From: Streptomyces spiralis
GTDB lineage: Bacteria > Actinomycetota > Actinomycetes > Streptomycetales > Streptomycetaceae
Length of the DNA stretch: 61,410 bases
Direction: 5' to 3'
Assembly: GCF_014654675.1 (NCBI RefSeq)
Contig: NZ_BNBC01000055.1
Location: 1 to 61,410 of the forward strand
Below, piece by piece: positions 38,168 through 45,920 of this stretch. Each line of letters starts with the position of its first letter. Position 1 is the first letter of the stretch. The translations under genes and the position numbers were made by a program. Under the pieces are notes generated by a model. That model ran no database searches. It had not been told where the DNA came from and saw only the letters and a program-made list of their open reading frames with translations.

Positions 38168-40464
38168 GATGCGTCTCCTGCGCTCTCCATCTTCGCACCA
38201 GTAGTGTGCCCCGTGTCCGCGCCGTTCGCTGCGGCATTCATAAGGTCGTTGCGGGTGTCTGCGTCCAGTCCCTTACCGCGTGTGGCGATGTCAACGGCGG
38301 TCATTGCCGAGTCCCTTGCTGCCTGTCGCCCTGAATCGTACGTTGCCGTAGCATCCGCCTCGGCCTGTTCCGACGAGTCCTTTTCGATACTCTTCATGAT
38401 GGACTCCTGAATGTCCTCCGAGGCCCATTCGAGGGGGGCGCCGGCGATGGGAACCCGCTCGCCGACCTTCTCGATCCCCATGCCCAAGATGCGATTTACC
38501 CACTTCTGCTTGTCTGCCGCAGCCTCGTTGAACTCCTTGTCCGAGGCCGCGTGGTAGTCAAGGACGGCGTCAGCCCGCGACTCGCTCATGATGCCCGCGA
38601 TCACGCCACCCGGATATGTCGCATCCCTGAGTCGTTCGGCGTCGGAGACTGATGAGTGACTACTCCCGTTCATCACTTCATTCACGATGTGCGCTGTCTG
38701 CGCTTGTTGAGCTGTGGTGATGGACGCGTATGCGTGCGGATCCTGGCCGACTTCCGCCAGGAAACGGTGCGCCGAGGTCGGATCCAGCTCCGCGGAAACC
38801 CCGAACGTATCAAACGGATCGCCCTTGGACCGTGCGAGCGACTGCTGGAAGTCGGCCATGTACTCCGCAGTGATATCTCCAAGGCTCCCACGCATTGCGT
38901 AGAGAGGCCCCGTCTTGGCGTCTTCCAGATCACCATTCTCATTGTGGCGAATGAGCTCAGGATGCTGACCGAACTTGTCGACGATCTGGCTGACGAGTTG
39001 CGCCCGCGCCTCAGTGTGCTTGATGGCGTCGGCGGCCGCGTCGCTGTCGTACGGCCGGCCCGTTGTCGCCGCCTCCAGGGCGTGGCCGAGGGCCTCGGGG
39101 CCGAAGCCCAGGGCGCGCTTGGTCTTGTCCTCGTCCGCGAGGACGTTCGTGTCGTTCGTGTCGATCGTCCACTCGAAGTCCTTGTCGGTGAACAGATCGA
39201 GGTACGAGTCGAAGCCGAGGTGGCCGCCCGTCTTCACCGTGCCGTCCTCGTTGTAGGCGGTCGGCGTCTGGGTGAAGAACTTCTCGGAGGCCTCGGGACT
39301 GTGCCCCAGCGCTTCCAGGACGCTGTTGAGCGGGTCGTTGCCGGTGCCCAGCTTCCCCGACGGGTTGAAGCCGTAGATGTCCGGGCTGCCCGCGGGTTTG
39401 TTCATCAGGAAGCGGTACGGGTCCTCCTTGTGGAGCTGGGTGATGTGCTCCGCAATGGGTGTGAGGAACCGCGCGTCGTAGTTGCCGTAACGGAGCAGGC
39501 CGCCGAGCACCTGATAGCCGTACGGCTTGTTCATCTGGCCGGGCTGCCAGCCGATCTGCTGGGTGCCCAGACGCCGGAACTCCGAGTTCCACGATGACGA
39601 CAGATGCTGCTTGTGATCGGGGTCGGTGGCGTTGGCCAGCGTGTAGCCCATCACCTTCTGCAGGTCCCGCACCTCGTTCAGGCGCGTCTTCGTCGCGTCC
39701 GCGTCGGTGCCGTCGATGGACATCTCCGCGTAGAACTGCAGAGCCTTCTCCGGACCGCCGAGCCCCTGGTAGAACTCGGTGGCGAACTCGCCGTCCTTCT
39801 CCCGGGAGTTGAAGCGCAGCAGGCGATTGAGCTCCGTCAGCTCCGCGTCGGACATCTTGTCGCCCTTGCGGGCGAGTTCCAGGGCGCGCTCGACCTCGGC
39901 GTCGTTCAGGGACTCGTACGTGCTGTGGCCGGCGTTGTGCGCGTCGTTGCCGTGGCTCTTGGCCAGCGCGCGGGCGACGGAGGCGTCGATCTCGTCGGCG
40001 TGCGACAGGATGTCGTTGATCCGGTTCTCCAGGTTCTGCCTGGAGTCGAGCTGCTCCTGCGTTCGTTCGTCCGTGTCACCACGCACATGGGGAAAGAAGC
40101 ATCGGACCTTCCCGCCGCCGATGTCCTCCACGCGGACCCCGAGCTGGGTCGCGTCATGACTGACGGCGGTTTGGAGCTGCTTCTGCAGCGAGACCAGTTC
40201 CCTGTGCCCGTCGTCCAGCACCTGGTAGATGCTGTTCGCCTCGGTGTGAAGGTCCGACACCTCCTTGGTGGTCTTGGTGATGAACTCCCGCGTGACCGTC
40301 GCGTTGACCCCGGCCCAGCGGGCCTTGTCCGACTTGGCCTGCATCCCCGTGCGGGCGTCCTCCGCCAGCGTCTTCAGACTGTCGACGGTCTTCTTCCAGT
40401 CCGTGACCGCGGTTTCGAGCTTGCCGAGGTCGACTTCCATGAGGTCCGTGAAGTTCACAGCCAT
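38164..40464 (-). CDS. Large WxG-domain protein, candidate type VII secretion substrate (DUF6571-like)
   Basis: The 766-residue protein starts with a helical ESX-like domain (residues 1-105) carrying WxG in KARWAGVNA and a YxxxD element (IYQVLDDGH) after the next helix, which is a type VII export signal pattern. The middle (about 200-560) resembles the DUF6571 family of Streptomyces (PYGYQVLGGLLRYGNYDARF). The C-terminal 280 residues are helical, with no catalytic motif I recognise. The ATG at 40464 is preceded by GGGGAAG. A 157-residue partner lies 11 bases upstream and a lipoprotein overlaps downstream. G+C drops sharply at about 39.0 kb, inside the gene. Confidence 0.78.
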   Translation of the reverse strand: MAVNFTDLMEVDLGKLETAVTDWKKTVDSLKTLAEDARTGMQAKSDKARWAGVNATVTREFITKTTKEVSDLHTEANSIYQVLDDGHRELVSLQKQLQTAVSHDATQLGVRVEDIGGGKVRCFFPHVRGDTDERTQEQLDSRQNLENRINDILSHADEIDASVARALAKSHGNDAHNAGHSTYESLNDAEVERALELARKGDKMSDAELTELNRLLRFNSREKDGEFATEFYQGLGGPEKALQFYAEMSIDGTDADATKTRLNEVRDLQKVMGYTLANATDPDHKQHLSSSWNSEFRRLGTQQIGWQPGQMNKPYGYQVLGGLLRYGNYDARFLTPIAEHITQLHKEDPYRFLMNKPAGSPDIYGFNPSGKLGTGNDPLNSVLEALGHSPEASEKFFTQTPTAYNEDGTVKTGGHLGFDSYLDLFTDKDFEWTIDTNDTNVLADEDKTKRALGFGPEALGHALEAATTGRPYDSDAAADAIKHTEARAQLVSQIVDKFGQHPELIRHNENGDLEDAKTGPLYAMRGSLGDITAEYMADFQQSLARSKGDPFDTFGVSAELDPTSAHRFLAEVGQDPHAYASITTAQQAQTAHIVNEVMNGSSHSSVSDAERLRDATYPGGVIAGIMSESRADAVLDYHAASDKEFNEAAADKQKWVNRILGMGIEKVGERVPIAGAPLEWASEDIQESIMKSIEKDSSEQAEADATATYDSGRQAARDSAMTAVDIATRGKGLDADTRNDLMNAAANGADTGHTTGAKMESAGDAS

Positions 40465-40475
40465 CGGTGCTTCCC

Positions 40476-40949
40476 CTACTTGAAGTACTCGTTGAGCTTC
40501 GACACGGACACGGTGGAGCCGTCGCTGTTGCGCAGGGCGGCGGCGATCTGGACATCGTCCGACGAGTGACGCTTCTTGCTGTAGTCCAGGTGGTTGGAGA
40601 TGTGCGCACAGGCCTGCAGCACGGACTTGACCTGAGACGTCCACATCTCGGCGGTCTTGTCCAGGGCGGCGCCCGTGGCGAAGGTGTGCGACTTCAGCGC
40701 GGCGGCCGCCTGCGACGTGGAGCCGGTTCCGCCCTTGCCGGTCACCGGGACGTTGGCCCGCTTGTCGAGCTTGTCGAACAGGATGAACGCCTCGTGCCCG
40801 ACAGCGCCCAAGTCATCCTCGTGGGCCACCAGATCACCCGATCCGGTTCCTCCGCCACCGGGTTCGACCGGCACATGGTTGATGCGCATGTGGGTCGACT
40901 GTCGCTCGGCCGCCTGTGACTTGAGCTGCTCCCACTCGTCCCACGCCAT
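40476..40949 (-). CDS. Small helical protein, candidate partner of the WxG protein
   Basis: The 157-residue product begins MAWDEWEQLKSQAAERQSTH. It has a Gly-rich insert, then two long helices (FATGAALDKTAEMWTSQVKS and VLQACAHISNHLDYSKK), giving it the look of an ESX/WXG-type helical partner or chaperone. No signal peptide or membrane segment is present. It is the first gene of the minus-strand module, 11 bases before the 766-residue protein. AAGGGGA precedes the ATG. I do not recognise a named family. Confidence 0.68.
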   Translation of the reverse strand: MAWDEWEQLKSQAAERQSTHMRINHVPVEPGGGGTGSGDLVAHEDDLGAVGHEAFILFDKLDKRANVPVTGKGGTGSTSQAAAALKSHTFATGAALDKTAEMWTSQVKSVLQACAHISNHLDYSKKRHSSDDVQIAAALRNSDGSTVSVSKLNEYFK

Positions 40950-41396
40950 GGTGGTCCCCTTCCCCCGTGTGCCTGGCCTTCGCTGTACGTGCGGGCGGAT
41001 GCTGCCGTTCCGATGCTGCAGTGTTCGGTCAAATTAGCAACCTGCCTCGAGGAAAATCCGCGTCACGTCCGTTGTGCACCCAATGTCGACCGTGAAGGTT
41101 CGGGGGATCCCCGAGGCCACGGGGAGCTTCGCCGGGAGGAGTCCACCGATGCCGGCCTCGCATGTGGAAATTTGGTGGAGATTGCATCGACCTGTTCCGT
41201 CGTTGACGACAAACCGGGCAAAGCATCGTGTCTGAGTCAGTCTTGCAACTGGGTTGAGACATAGCCCGGTTGGTCCCCATGTGCATGCTGACTAGAGTGG
41301 GAAACACGTTGTGACGCGTGGCTCGGTTTGCGATCGTACGGAGGTTGGCCGGCCACGTCGGCCGATGTGGTGAACGGGGAAACGGGGAGGAGCGTC
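40950..41396. other. 447-base divergent intergenic region between the two type VII substrate-like modules
   Basis: No gene is seen on either strand. It is less G+C-rich than the flanks and serves two divergent units. One good plus-strand promoter is listed separately. On the minus strand TTGACC near 41035 could be a -35 element, without a clear -10. Confidence 0.55.
41270..41298 (+). promoter_or_regulatory. Vegetative-type promoter of the plus-strand type VII unit
   Basis: TTGGTC (41270-41275) and TAGAGT (41293-41298) are separated by 17 bases. Transcription would start near 41305, about 90 nt before the GTG at 41397, and could run through to esxA. Confidence 0.55.
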
Positions 41397-41837
41397 GTGC
41401 TTCCGGCAGACATGGTGGGGGGTGTGTCGCCCACCCGGCAGGCGAACCTGGAGGCCAGCGGCGAAGCGCTGAGCAAGTTCGTGAGTCGGGTCGACGCCGT
41501 CCTGCGCAACCTCGAGGAGTCGGCGGGCAACCCGACGAAGGTGGGCGCCCAGACGATCAAGCTGTCGTCTCTGAGCGCGGGGAGCGAGAGCGTCTTCCCT
41601 GAGGCGCACGACCTGTACTGGCAGTACCACGGCGTACACACGGAGCTCACCTCACTGTCCAAGGTCCTGCATCTGCAGATCGAGGCGATCGGGATCGCCG
41701 TGCGGGGTGCGGAACACGGCTTCGACAAACTCGAAGAGGACCAGCGTCGGCGCTTCTGGGAAATCCAGGCGCACATCAGGGATATCCAGGCGAAGCCGGG
41801 CTCGAACGACGCGAAGGGCGGTGCGACGCTCTCATGA
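41397..41837 (+). CDS. Small helical protein, candidate ESX-type partner
   Basis: The 146-residue product is nearly all helix (LEASGEALSKFVSRVDAVL, LSKVLHLQIEAIGIAVRGAE, LEEDQRRRFWEIQAHIRDIQ) with no signal peptide. Size and heptad-like pattern suit a partner for the larger WxG protein encoded next, with which it overlaps by 4 nt (ATGA). GGGGAGGAG (41385-41393) points to the GTG at 41397 rather than an earlier in-frame codon at 41328. No named family is recognised. Confidence 0.72.
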   Translation: MLPADMVGGVSPTRQANLEASGEALSKFVSRVDAVLRNLEESAGNPTKVGAQTIKLSSLSAGSESVFPEAHDLYWQYHGVHTELTSLSKVLHLQIEAIGIAVRGAEHGFDKLEEDQRRRFWEIQAHIRDIQAKPGSNDAKGGATLS

Positions 41838-43654
41838 CCGACGACCACAAGGCCGACCTGGACCGGGTCTCCACGCAGAACAACTACACGGACTTCACCC
41901 GTACCGCCGACGACCTCCCGCAAGGCGGAGGGTTTCTCACCAGGTTGGTGAACGGTGCCCTGCGGGCGGCCGCCCAGCAGAGCCCGTACGCGAGCGTCGT
42001 GTCGCACAGCACCGACTTCGGCGGCACCCACCTCGGCCTCAACCAGTTGCTCGACATGGTCGAGCAGACGGACCCGGAGGACCTGGAGTCGTCCGGCAAG
42101 GCGCTGTGGGACGCGCGCGACGCCATCAAGTCGGCCGCCGAGGAGCTGTCGGGGCACATCGACCACGTCCACTGGGTCGGAGAGTCCGGCGACGCCTTCC
42201 GTAAGTGGGGCGGCACGCTTGTCGGCAAGGCGCATCAGCTCAGCGACTTCGCCGGAGGGGCCGGCGACCAGCTCACCGCCGCCGCCGTGGGTCTGGCGTC
42301 CGTGCGGGGCGCGATGCCCGCTCGTGACACACAGGCGAACCGTAAGCGACCCGATCAGTTCACCGAGGTCGAGAAGGCGGCGGACAAGGAGGGCTACGCC
42401 ACCGCCGTACGGGTCGAGAAGGACCGCCAGGAAGCCATCAACCAGATGAACCGGCTGGCGTCCTACTACGCGGTCTCGAACGAGCAGCTGACTGCCGTGC
42501 GCGAGAAGGCTCCGACGTTCGATGCCATGCCGAACGTGGGAGTGCCGAAGCCCAGGAAGACCGACCACGATGACGGGGGGCCCGTTTCCAGCCCGAGGAC
42601 AGAAGGGACGGGCTCGGCCACCGCTCCCAGCCGGCACACTGAGGTCGGGTCAACTCTCCCTGCCATCAGTCACGGTGCTGTCGACCCCACGAATCCGGCA
42701 CGGCACATCACGGAGCACACCGCACCACCCGATGTCCCTGTCGGTACGCCGGTCGGCACCAATATCGACAATGTGGGCACCCTGCCTCCCCCCGTGACGA
42801 CCCCTCCGGCCCCTCACACACCGCCCGCCACTGGCATGCCGGTCTCCGACGGCGGTCCCACCAATGTGTTCGGCGGCCCCGGGGCCCCGCTGCCCAACGG
42901 CATCCTGGGCAGGGGCCCCGGTGGAGCGGGCGGGTTCCGGAACCCTGTGTCCGCACCGGGCCGAACCGGCGTATCCGGCCCGGGTGCTCAGAGCTCAGGG
43001 CGCTCTTTGGCACGGGGACCCCTGAATCAGATGGGTCGCGCAACGTCCGCCGGTCAGTCGATCGGCAGGGCGACACCGACCGGAGCCAAGCCTTCGACCC
43101 CTTCCGAACGAGCTGTCACCGGCGGCACCCCGCGCGTCGGCGGCAGCGCAGCGCCGCGAGCCACCGGCGGCCCGACCACCGGTGCCGGGCGTGCGAACGG
43201 TGTCGTAGGGGGGCGCCCCACGGCGTCACCCGGTGCATCGGCGAAGGGCAGCGGATCGAGGCTTCCTCGCGGCACGGTCATCGGAGCCGAGGAAACGGCG
43301 GGATCCCGGTCGGCGACCGGGCGGGCCACTGCACGTGGTGTCTTCGGAACACCTGAGTCCACTCAGCGGCCGGGCACGGGGGCGGGCGCGTCGGCGTCTC
43401 GTGGCCGCGCCGGAGGGGCCGGAGCCGAGGACATCAGCGGAAGGCCCGCCACACGCAATTCCGTTGCCCGGGCCGAGCGCAATGGCATGACGCGCGGTGG
43501 CGCCGGTCTCGTACGCGGCTCGGGCAGCCACCGACAGGGTGATGACGGGCGGAAGGCGGAGCGAGCGCCGCGCCCTGACCACGGGGACGACGAAGAGAAC
43601 GAGCGACATCTGCCCACCCAGCCGCGGCGCGACGTGCCGCCGGTCAGCAACTGA
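41834..43654 (+). CDS. WxG-domain protein with long Pro/Gly/Arg-rich tail (PPE/EspB-like architecture)
   Basis: The 606-residue product has a folded helical N-terminal part (1-215) with the WxG motif in HVHWVGESGDAFRKWGG. It is followed by about 390 residues of low complexity rich in Pro, Gly, Thr, Ala and Arg. No enzyme domain is seen. This two-part design resembles secreted ESX substrates with a helical head and a disordered tail. Its start overlaps the 146-residue partner gene and it is followed after 24 bases by a mycosin gene, so tail cleavage by that protease is conceivable but unproven. Confidence 0.75.
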   Translation: MTDDHKADLDRVSTQNNYTDFTRTADDLPQGGGFLTRLVNGALRAAAQQSPYASVVSHSTDFGGTHLGLNQLLDMVEQTDPEDLESSGKALWDARDAIKSAAEELSGHIDHVHWVGESGDAFRKWGGTLVGKAHQLSDFAGGAGDQLTAAAVGLASVRGAMPARDTQANRKRPDQFTEVEKAADKEGYATAVRVEKDRQEAINQMNRLASYYAVSNEQLTAVREKAPTFDAMPNVGVPKPRKTDHDDGGPVSSPRTEGTGSATAPSRHTEVGSTLPAISHGAVDPTNPARHITEHTAPPDVPVGTPVGTNIDNVGTLPPPVTTPPAPHTPPATGMPVSDGGPTNVFGGPGAPLPNGILGRGPGGAGGFRNPVSAPGRTGVSGPGAQSSGRSLARGPLNQMGRATSAGQSIGRATPTGAKPSTPSERAVTGGTPRVGGSAAPRATGGPTTGAGRANGVVGGRPTASPGASAKGSGSRLPRGTVIGAEETAGSRSATGRATARGVFGTPESTQRPGTGAGASASRGRAGGAGAEDISGRPATRNSVARAERNGMTRGGAGLVRGSGSHRQGDDGRKAERAPRPDHGDDEENERHLPTQPRRDVPPVSN

Positions 43655-43678
43655 GCGCGGACAAGGACGTACAGCAGC

Positions 43679-44977
43679 ATGAAGTCAGGGACCAGCCGAC
43701 GAACCGAGCGAGCAAGGCTCCGCGGGGGGCGCCGCGGCAGCCGCGTGCGTGCGGTGGGTGCGATCGTCGGCACCCTGGCCGCCCTGAGCGTGGGACTCGC
43801 CCCGAGCGCGACCGCCGACGAACAGTCGAAGCAGTGGTACCTGAAGCCCATGCAGGCCGAACAGATGTGGAAGGTCAGCACGGGTAAGGGCGTGAAGGTG
43901 GCTGTCATAGACACCGGTGTGAATCCGGACACGCCTTCATTGAGGGGACAGGTCCTGGCGGACGAGGTCCCCAAGTCGGTCGCCTACCACGCCACGCACG
44001 ACTTCGCCGGCCATGGGACGACCATGGCCGAGCTGATCGCCGGCACGGGAGCCGGCGGCGGCATCAAGGGGCTGGCTCCGGGTGCGAAGATCGTTCCCTA
44101 CCGTATCGACATCAAGGGCTTGAAAGGCGCGGAGGCGAAGAAGAGCCCCGAGTCCTGGCAGGCGATCAGAGCGGCCGCCGACACCGATGCCAAGATCATC
44201 AGCATGTCGTACGGAGGAGTGCCCGACCCGACGGAGGAAGAGGCAGTCAAGTACGCGGCCTCCAAAGGCAAGTTGCTGATCGCGGCGGTCGGCAACGATG
44301 GGCGGGGCAAGGGGCAGGTCGACTTTCCCGCCGGCTTTCCCTACGTCATCGGCGTCTCCTCGATGGACGCATCCGGCAACGTGTCGAAGTTCTCCTCACA
44401 CGGCAGTTGGGTGGATCTGACAGCGCCGGGCGAAGGATTCCCCGGCTGGTGCGACGCCACCTTCCGCTCCTACTGCGACAACCAGAACGGTACGAGTGCC
44501 GCCGCCGCCATCGCCTCCGCCTCCGCCGCACTGATCTGGTCCGCCCACCCCGACTGGACGGTGAACCAGGTCACCCGGGCCCTGCTCGACACGGCCGGAC
44601 GCAGCTGGGCGAGGAACAACCCGAGTTCGTACCTCGGCTACGGAGCGGTTCGGCCGAAGAACGTTCTCAAGAACCCCCACTACGACCCGGGCCCTCCGGA
44701 CGTCGACCCTCTCGCCGAGGAGAACGGCGGCGGTGACCTGCTGGCCAAGGCCGGGGCCAGCCCGGCACCCTCGGCGTCCGCCTCCGCCCCCGCTTCCGCA
44801 TCAGCCTCGTCACAGGCCCCGGAAAACGGTACGAGCGGCGGCACATCTGCGGCAGGATCAAATGCGCGATCGTCGAACGACAGCAGCACGCTCTGGATCG
44901 CACTCGGCGCGGCCGCGGCGGTCGTCGTGATCGGTGGCGGTGGCTTCGCCGTCATGCGGGCACGGCGCGCACGTTGA
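43679..44977 (+). CDS. Second mycosin-type subtilisin-like serine protease
   Basis: The 432-residue protein has a signal peptide (about 1-46, VGAIVGTLAALSVGLAPSAT), a subtilisin domain with a complete triad (Asp78 in VIDTGVN, His112 in AGHGTTMAE, Ser273 in NGTSAAAAI), a Ser/Ala/Pro linker and a C-terminal membrane helix (TLWIALGAAAAVVVIGGGG) with a basic tail. It is clearly diverged from the other mycosin at 35244. Position between the WxG protein and the EsxB/EsxA pair suggests it serves this substrate set. Confidence 0.92.
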   Translation: MKSGTSRRTERARLRGGRRGSRVRAVGAIVGTLAALSVGLAPSATADEQSKQWYLKPMQAEQMWKVSTGKGVKVAVIDTGVNPDTPSLRGQVLADEVPKSVAYHATHDFAGHGTTMAELIAGTGAGGGIKGLAPGAKIVPYRIDIKGLKGAEAKKSPESWQAIRAAADTDAKIISMSYGGVPDPTEEEAVKYAASKGKLLIAAVGNDGRGKGQVDFPAGFPYVIGVSSMDASGNVSKFSSHGSWVDLTAPGEGFPGWCDATFRSYCDNQNGTSAAAAIASASAALIWSAHPDWTVNQVTRALLDTAGRSWARNNPSSYLGYGAVRPKNVLKNPHYDPGPPDVDPLAEENGGGDLLAKAGASPAPSASASAPASASASSQAPENGTSGGTSAAGSNARSSNDSSTLWIALGAAAAVVVIGGGGFAVMRARRAR

Positions 44978-45131
44978 GCGTGCCGGGGACGGACGACAGA
45001 CTTCGGCAGCCCGTCGGACCGGGCTCGAGAGAGAACGTGCCGACAGGCACCCCATGCGTGCTCTTCGCCAATCCGGGCGCTGAGCCGACACAGTTGGACC
45101 GGACAACAGACAGAGGAAGGGCGGGCTGGTC

Positions 45132-45473
45132 ATGGCCGGCAAGCAGAAGCTCGAAGACGCCGCAGTAGTCAAGCTGCAGAACGACATGTACACGAAGTAC
45201 GACGGCATCCGCAGCCGGGTGCACAGCCTGCAGCAGGTCATCGACGGTCTCGAGGGACAGTGGCAGGGCATCGGTCGTGCCGCGTTCGACAAGAAGCAGT
45301 ACGAGATCAACGAGTCCCTGCAGAACATCGGCAAGATCCTGGGTGACGTCATCGAGGCGATGACCAAGACGCGTCACATCAAGGACAGCAAGGAAGACGA
45401 CGTGCGTGCGTCGGTGAACCGGATCGACGTTCACGACGGCGCGCCGACGGTCTCTCCCTTCAGCTCGTACTGA
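45132..45473 (+). CDS. esxB: WXG100 family protein (EsxB-like)
   Basis: The 113-residue product is a helix-turn-helix WXG100 protein with the turn motif in GQWQGIGRAAF. It has the family's central hydrophobic pattern and a longer tail (HDGAPTVSPFSSY). WXG100 proteins are secreted as dimers by type VII systems; in S. coelicolor an EsxA/EsxB heterodimer affects sporulation. It lies 75 bases before its probable partner. Which member is A or B is assigned by order only. Confidence 0.85.
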   Translation: MAGKQKLEDAAVVKLQNDMYTKYDGIRSRVHSLQQVIDGLEGQWQGIGRAAFDKKQYEINESLQNIGKILGDVIEAMTKTRHIKDSKEDDVRASVNRIDVHDGAPTVSPFSSY

Positions 45474-45548
45474 CACGGGCGGCTACACGGAATCGGCCGG
45501 GCAGCCGGCATCCATCAGGCAGACACGAGCGAGACGAGGTAGACAGAG

Positions 45549-45848
45549 ATGGGAAACAACGCCGACGGGCTGAGCGTCACTTACAACGGGCTCGACGTCG
45601 CGGCCACGCAGATCGGTAACCAGGCCAAGACGCTCGAGCGGGACCTGCACGAGCTCCGGCAGCTGGTCGTGCAGAGCCTGCAGTACTGGGAGGGCGAGGC
45701 CCAGGGCACCTTCCACGAGAAGCTGCAGAAGTGGGACAAGGAAGCCAACGACATCCACACCGCCCTGACGGGCATCGGTCACGTCGTCCACACGGCCGGC
45801 GGTGACTACATGGAGGGCGACAAGCAGGCCGCGAGCTACTTCCGGTAG
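45549..45848 (+). CDS. esxA: WXG100 family protein (EsxA-like)
   Basis: The 99-residue product has the size and shape of EsxA. The turn motif lies in LQYWEGEAQGTF, between two helices. Near the C-terminus DYMEGD matches the YxxxD/E export signal of ESX substrates, so this partner probably carries the secretion signal for the pair. AGACGAGG precedes the ATG. A strong hairpin terminator follows at 45870-45902. Confidence 0.9.
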   Translation: MGNNADGLSVTYNGLDVAATQIGNQAKTLERDLHELRQLVVQSLQYWEGEAQGTFHEKLQKWDKEANDIHTALTGIGHVVHTAGGDYMEGDKQAASYFR

Positions 45849-45869
45849 GCCGGCAGCCGAGAAACACGT

Positions 45870-45902
45870 CGGGGTGGGCGCGCACGGGAGGCGCCCACCC
45901 CG
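45870..45902. terminator. Bidirectional terminator between esxA and eccC
   Basis: A perfect 12-bp stem (45870-45881 with 45891-45902) with a 9-nt loop lies between the converging esxA and eccC genes. Confidence 0.85.
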
Positions 45903-45920
45903 TTCGTGTGTCCGGACCGC

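Noticed and set aside
40950..41396. Small gene in the divergent spacer
   Set aside because: The longest frames lack ribosome-binding sites and streptomycete third-position bias; promoter signals fit the region better.
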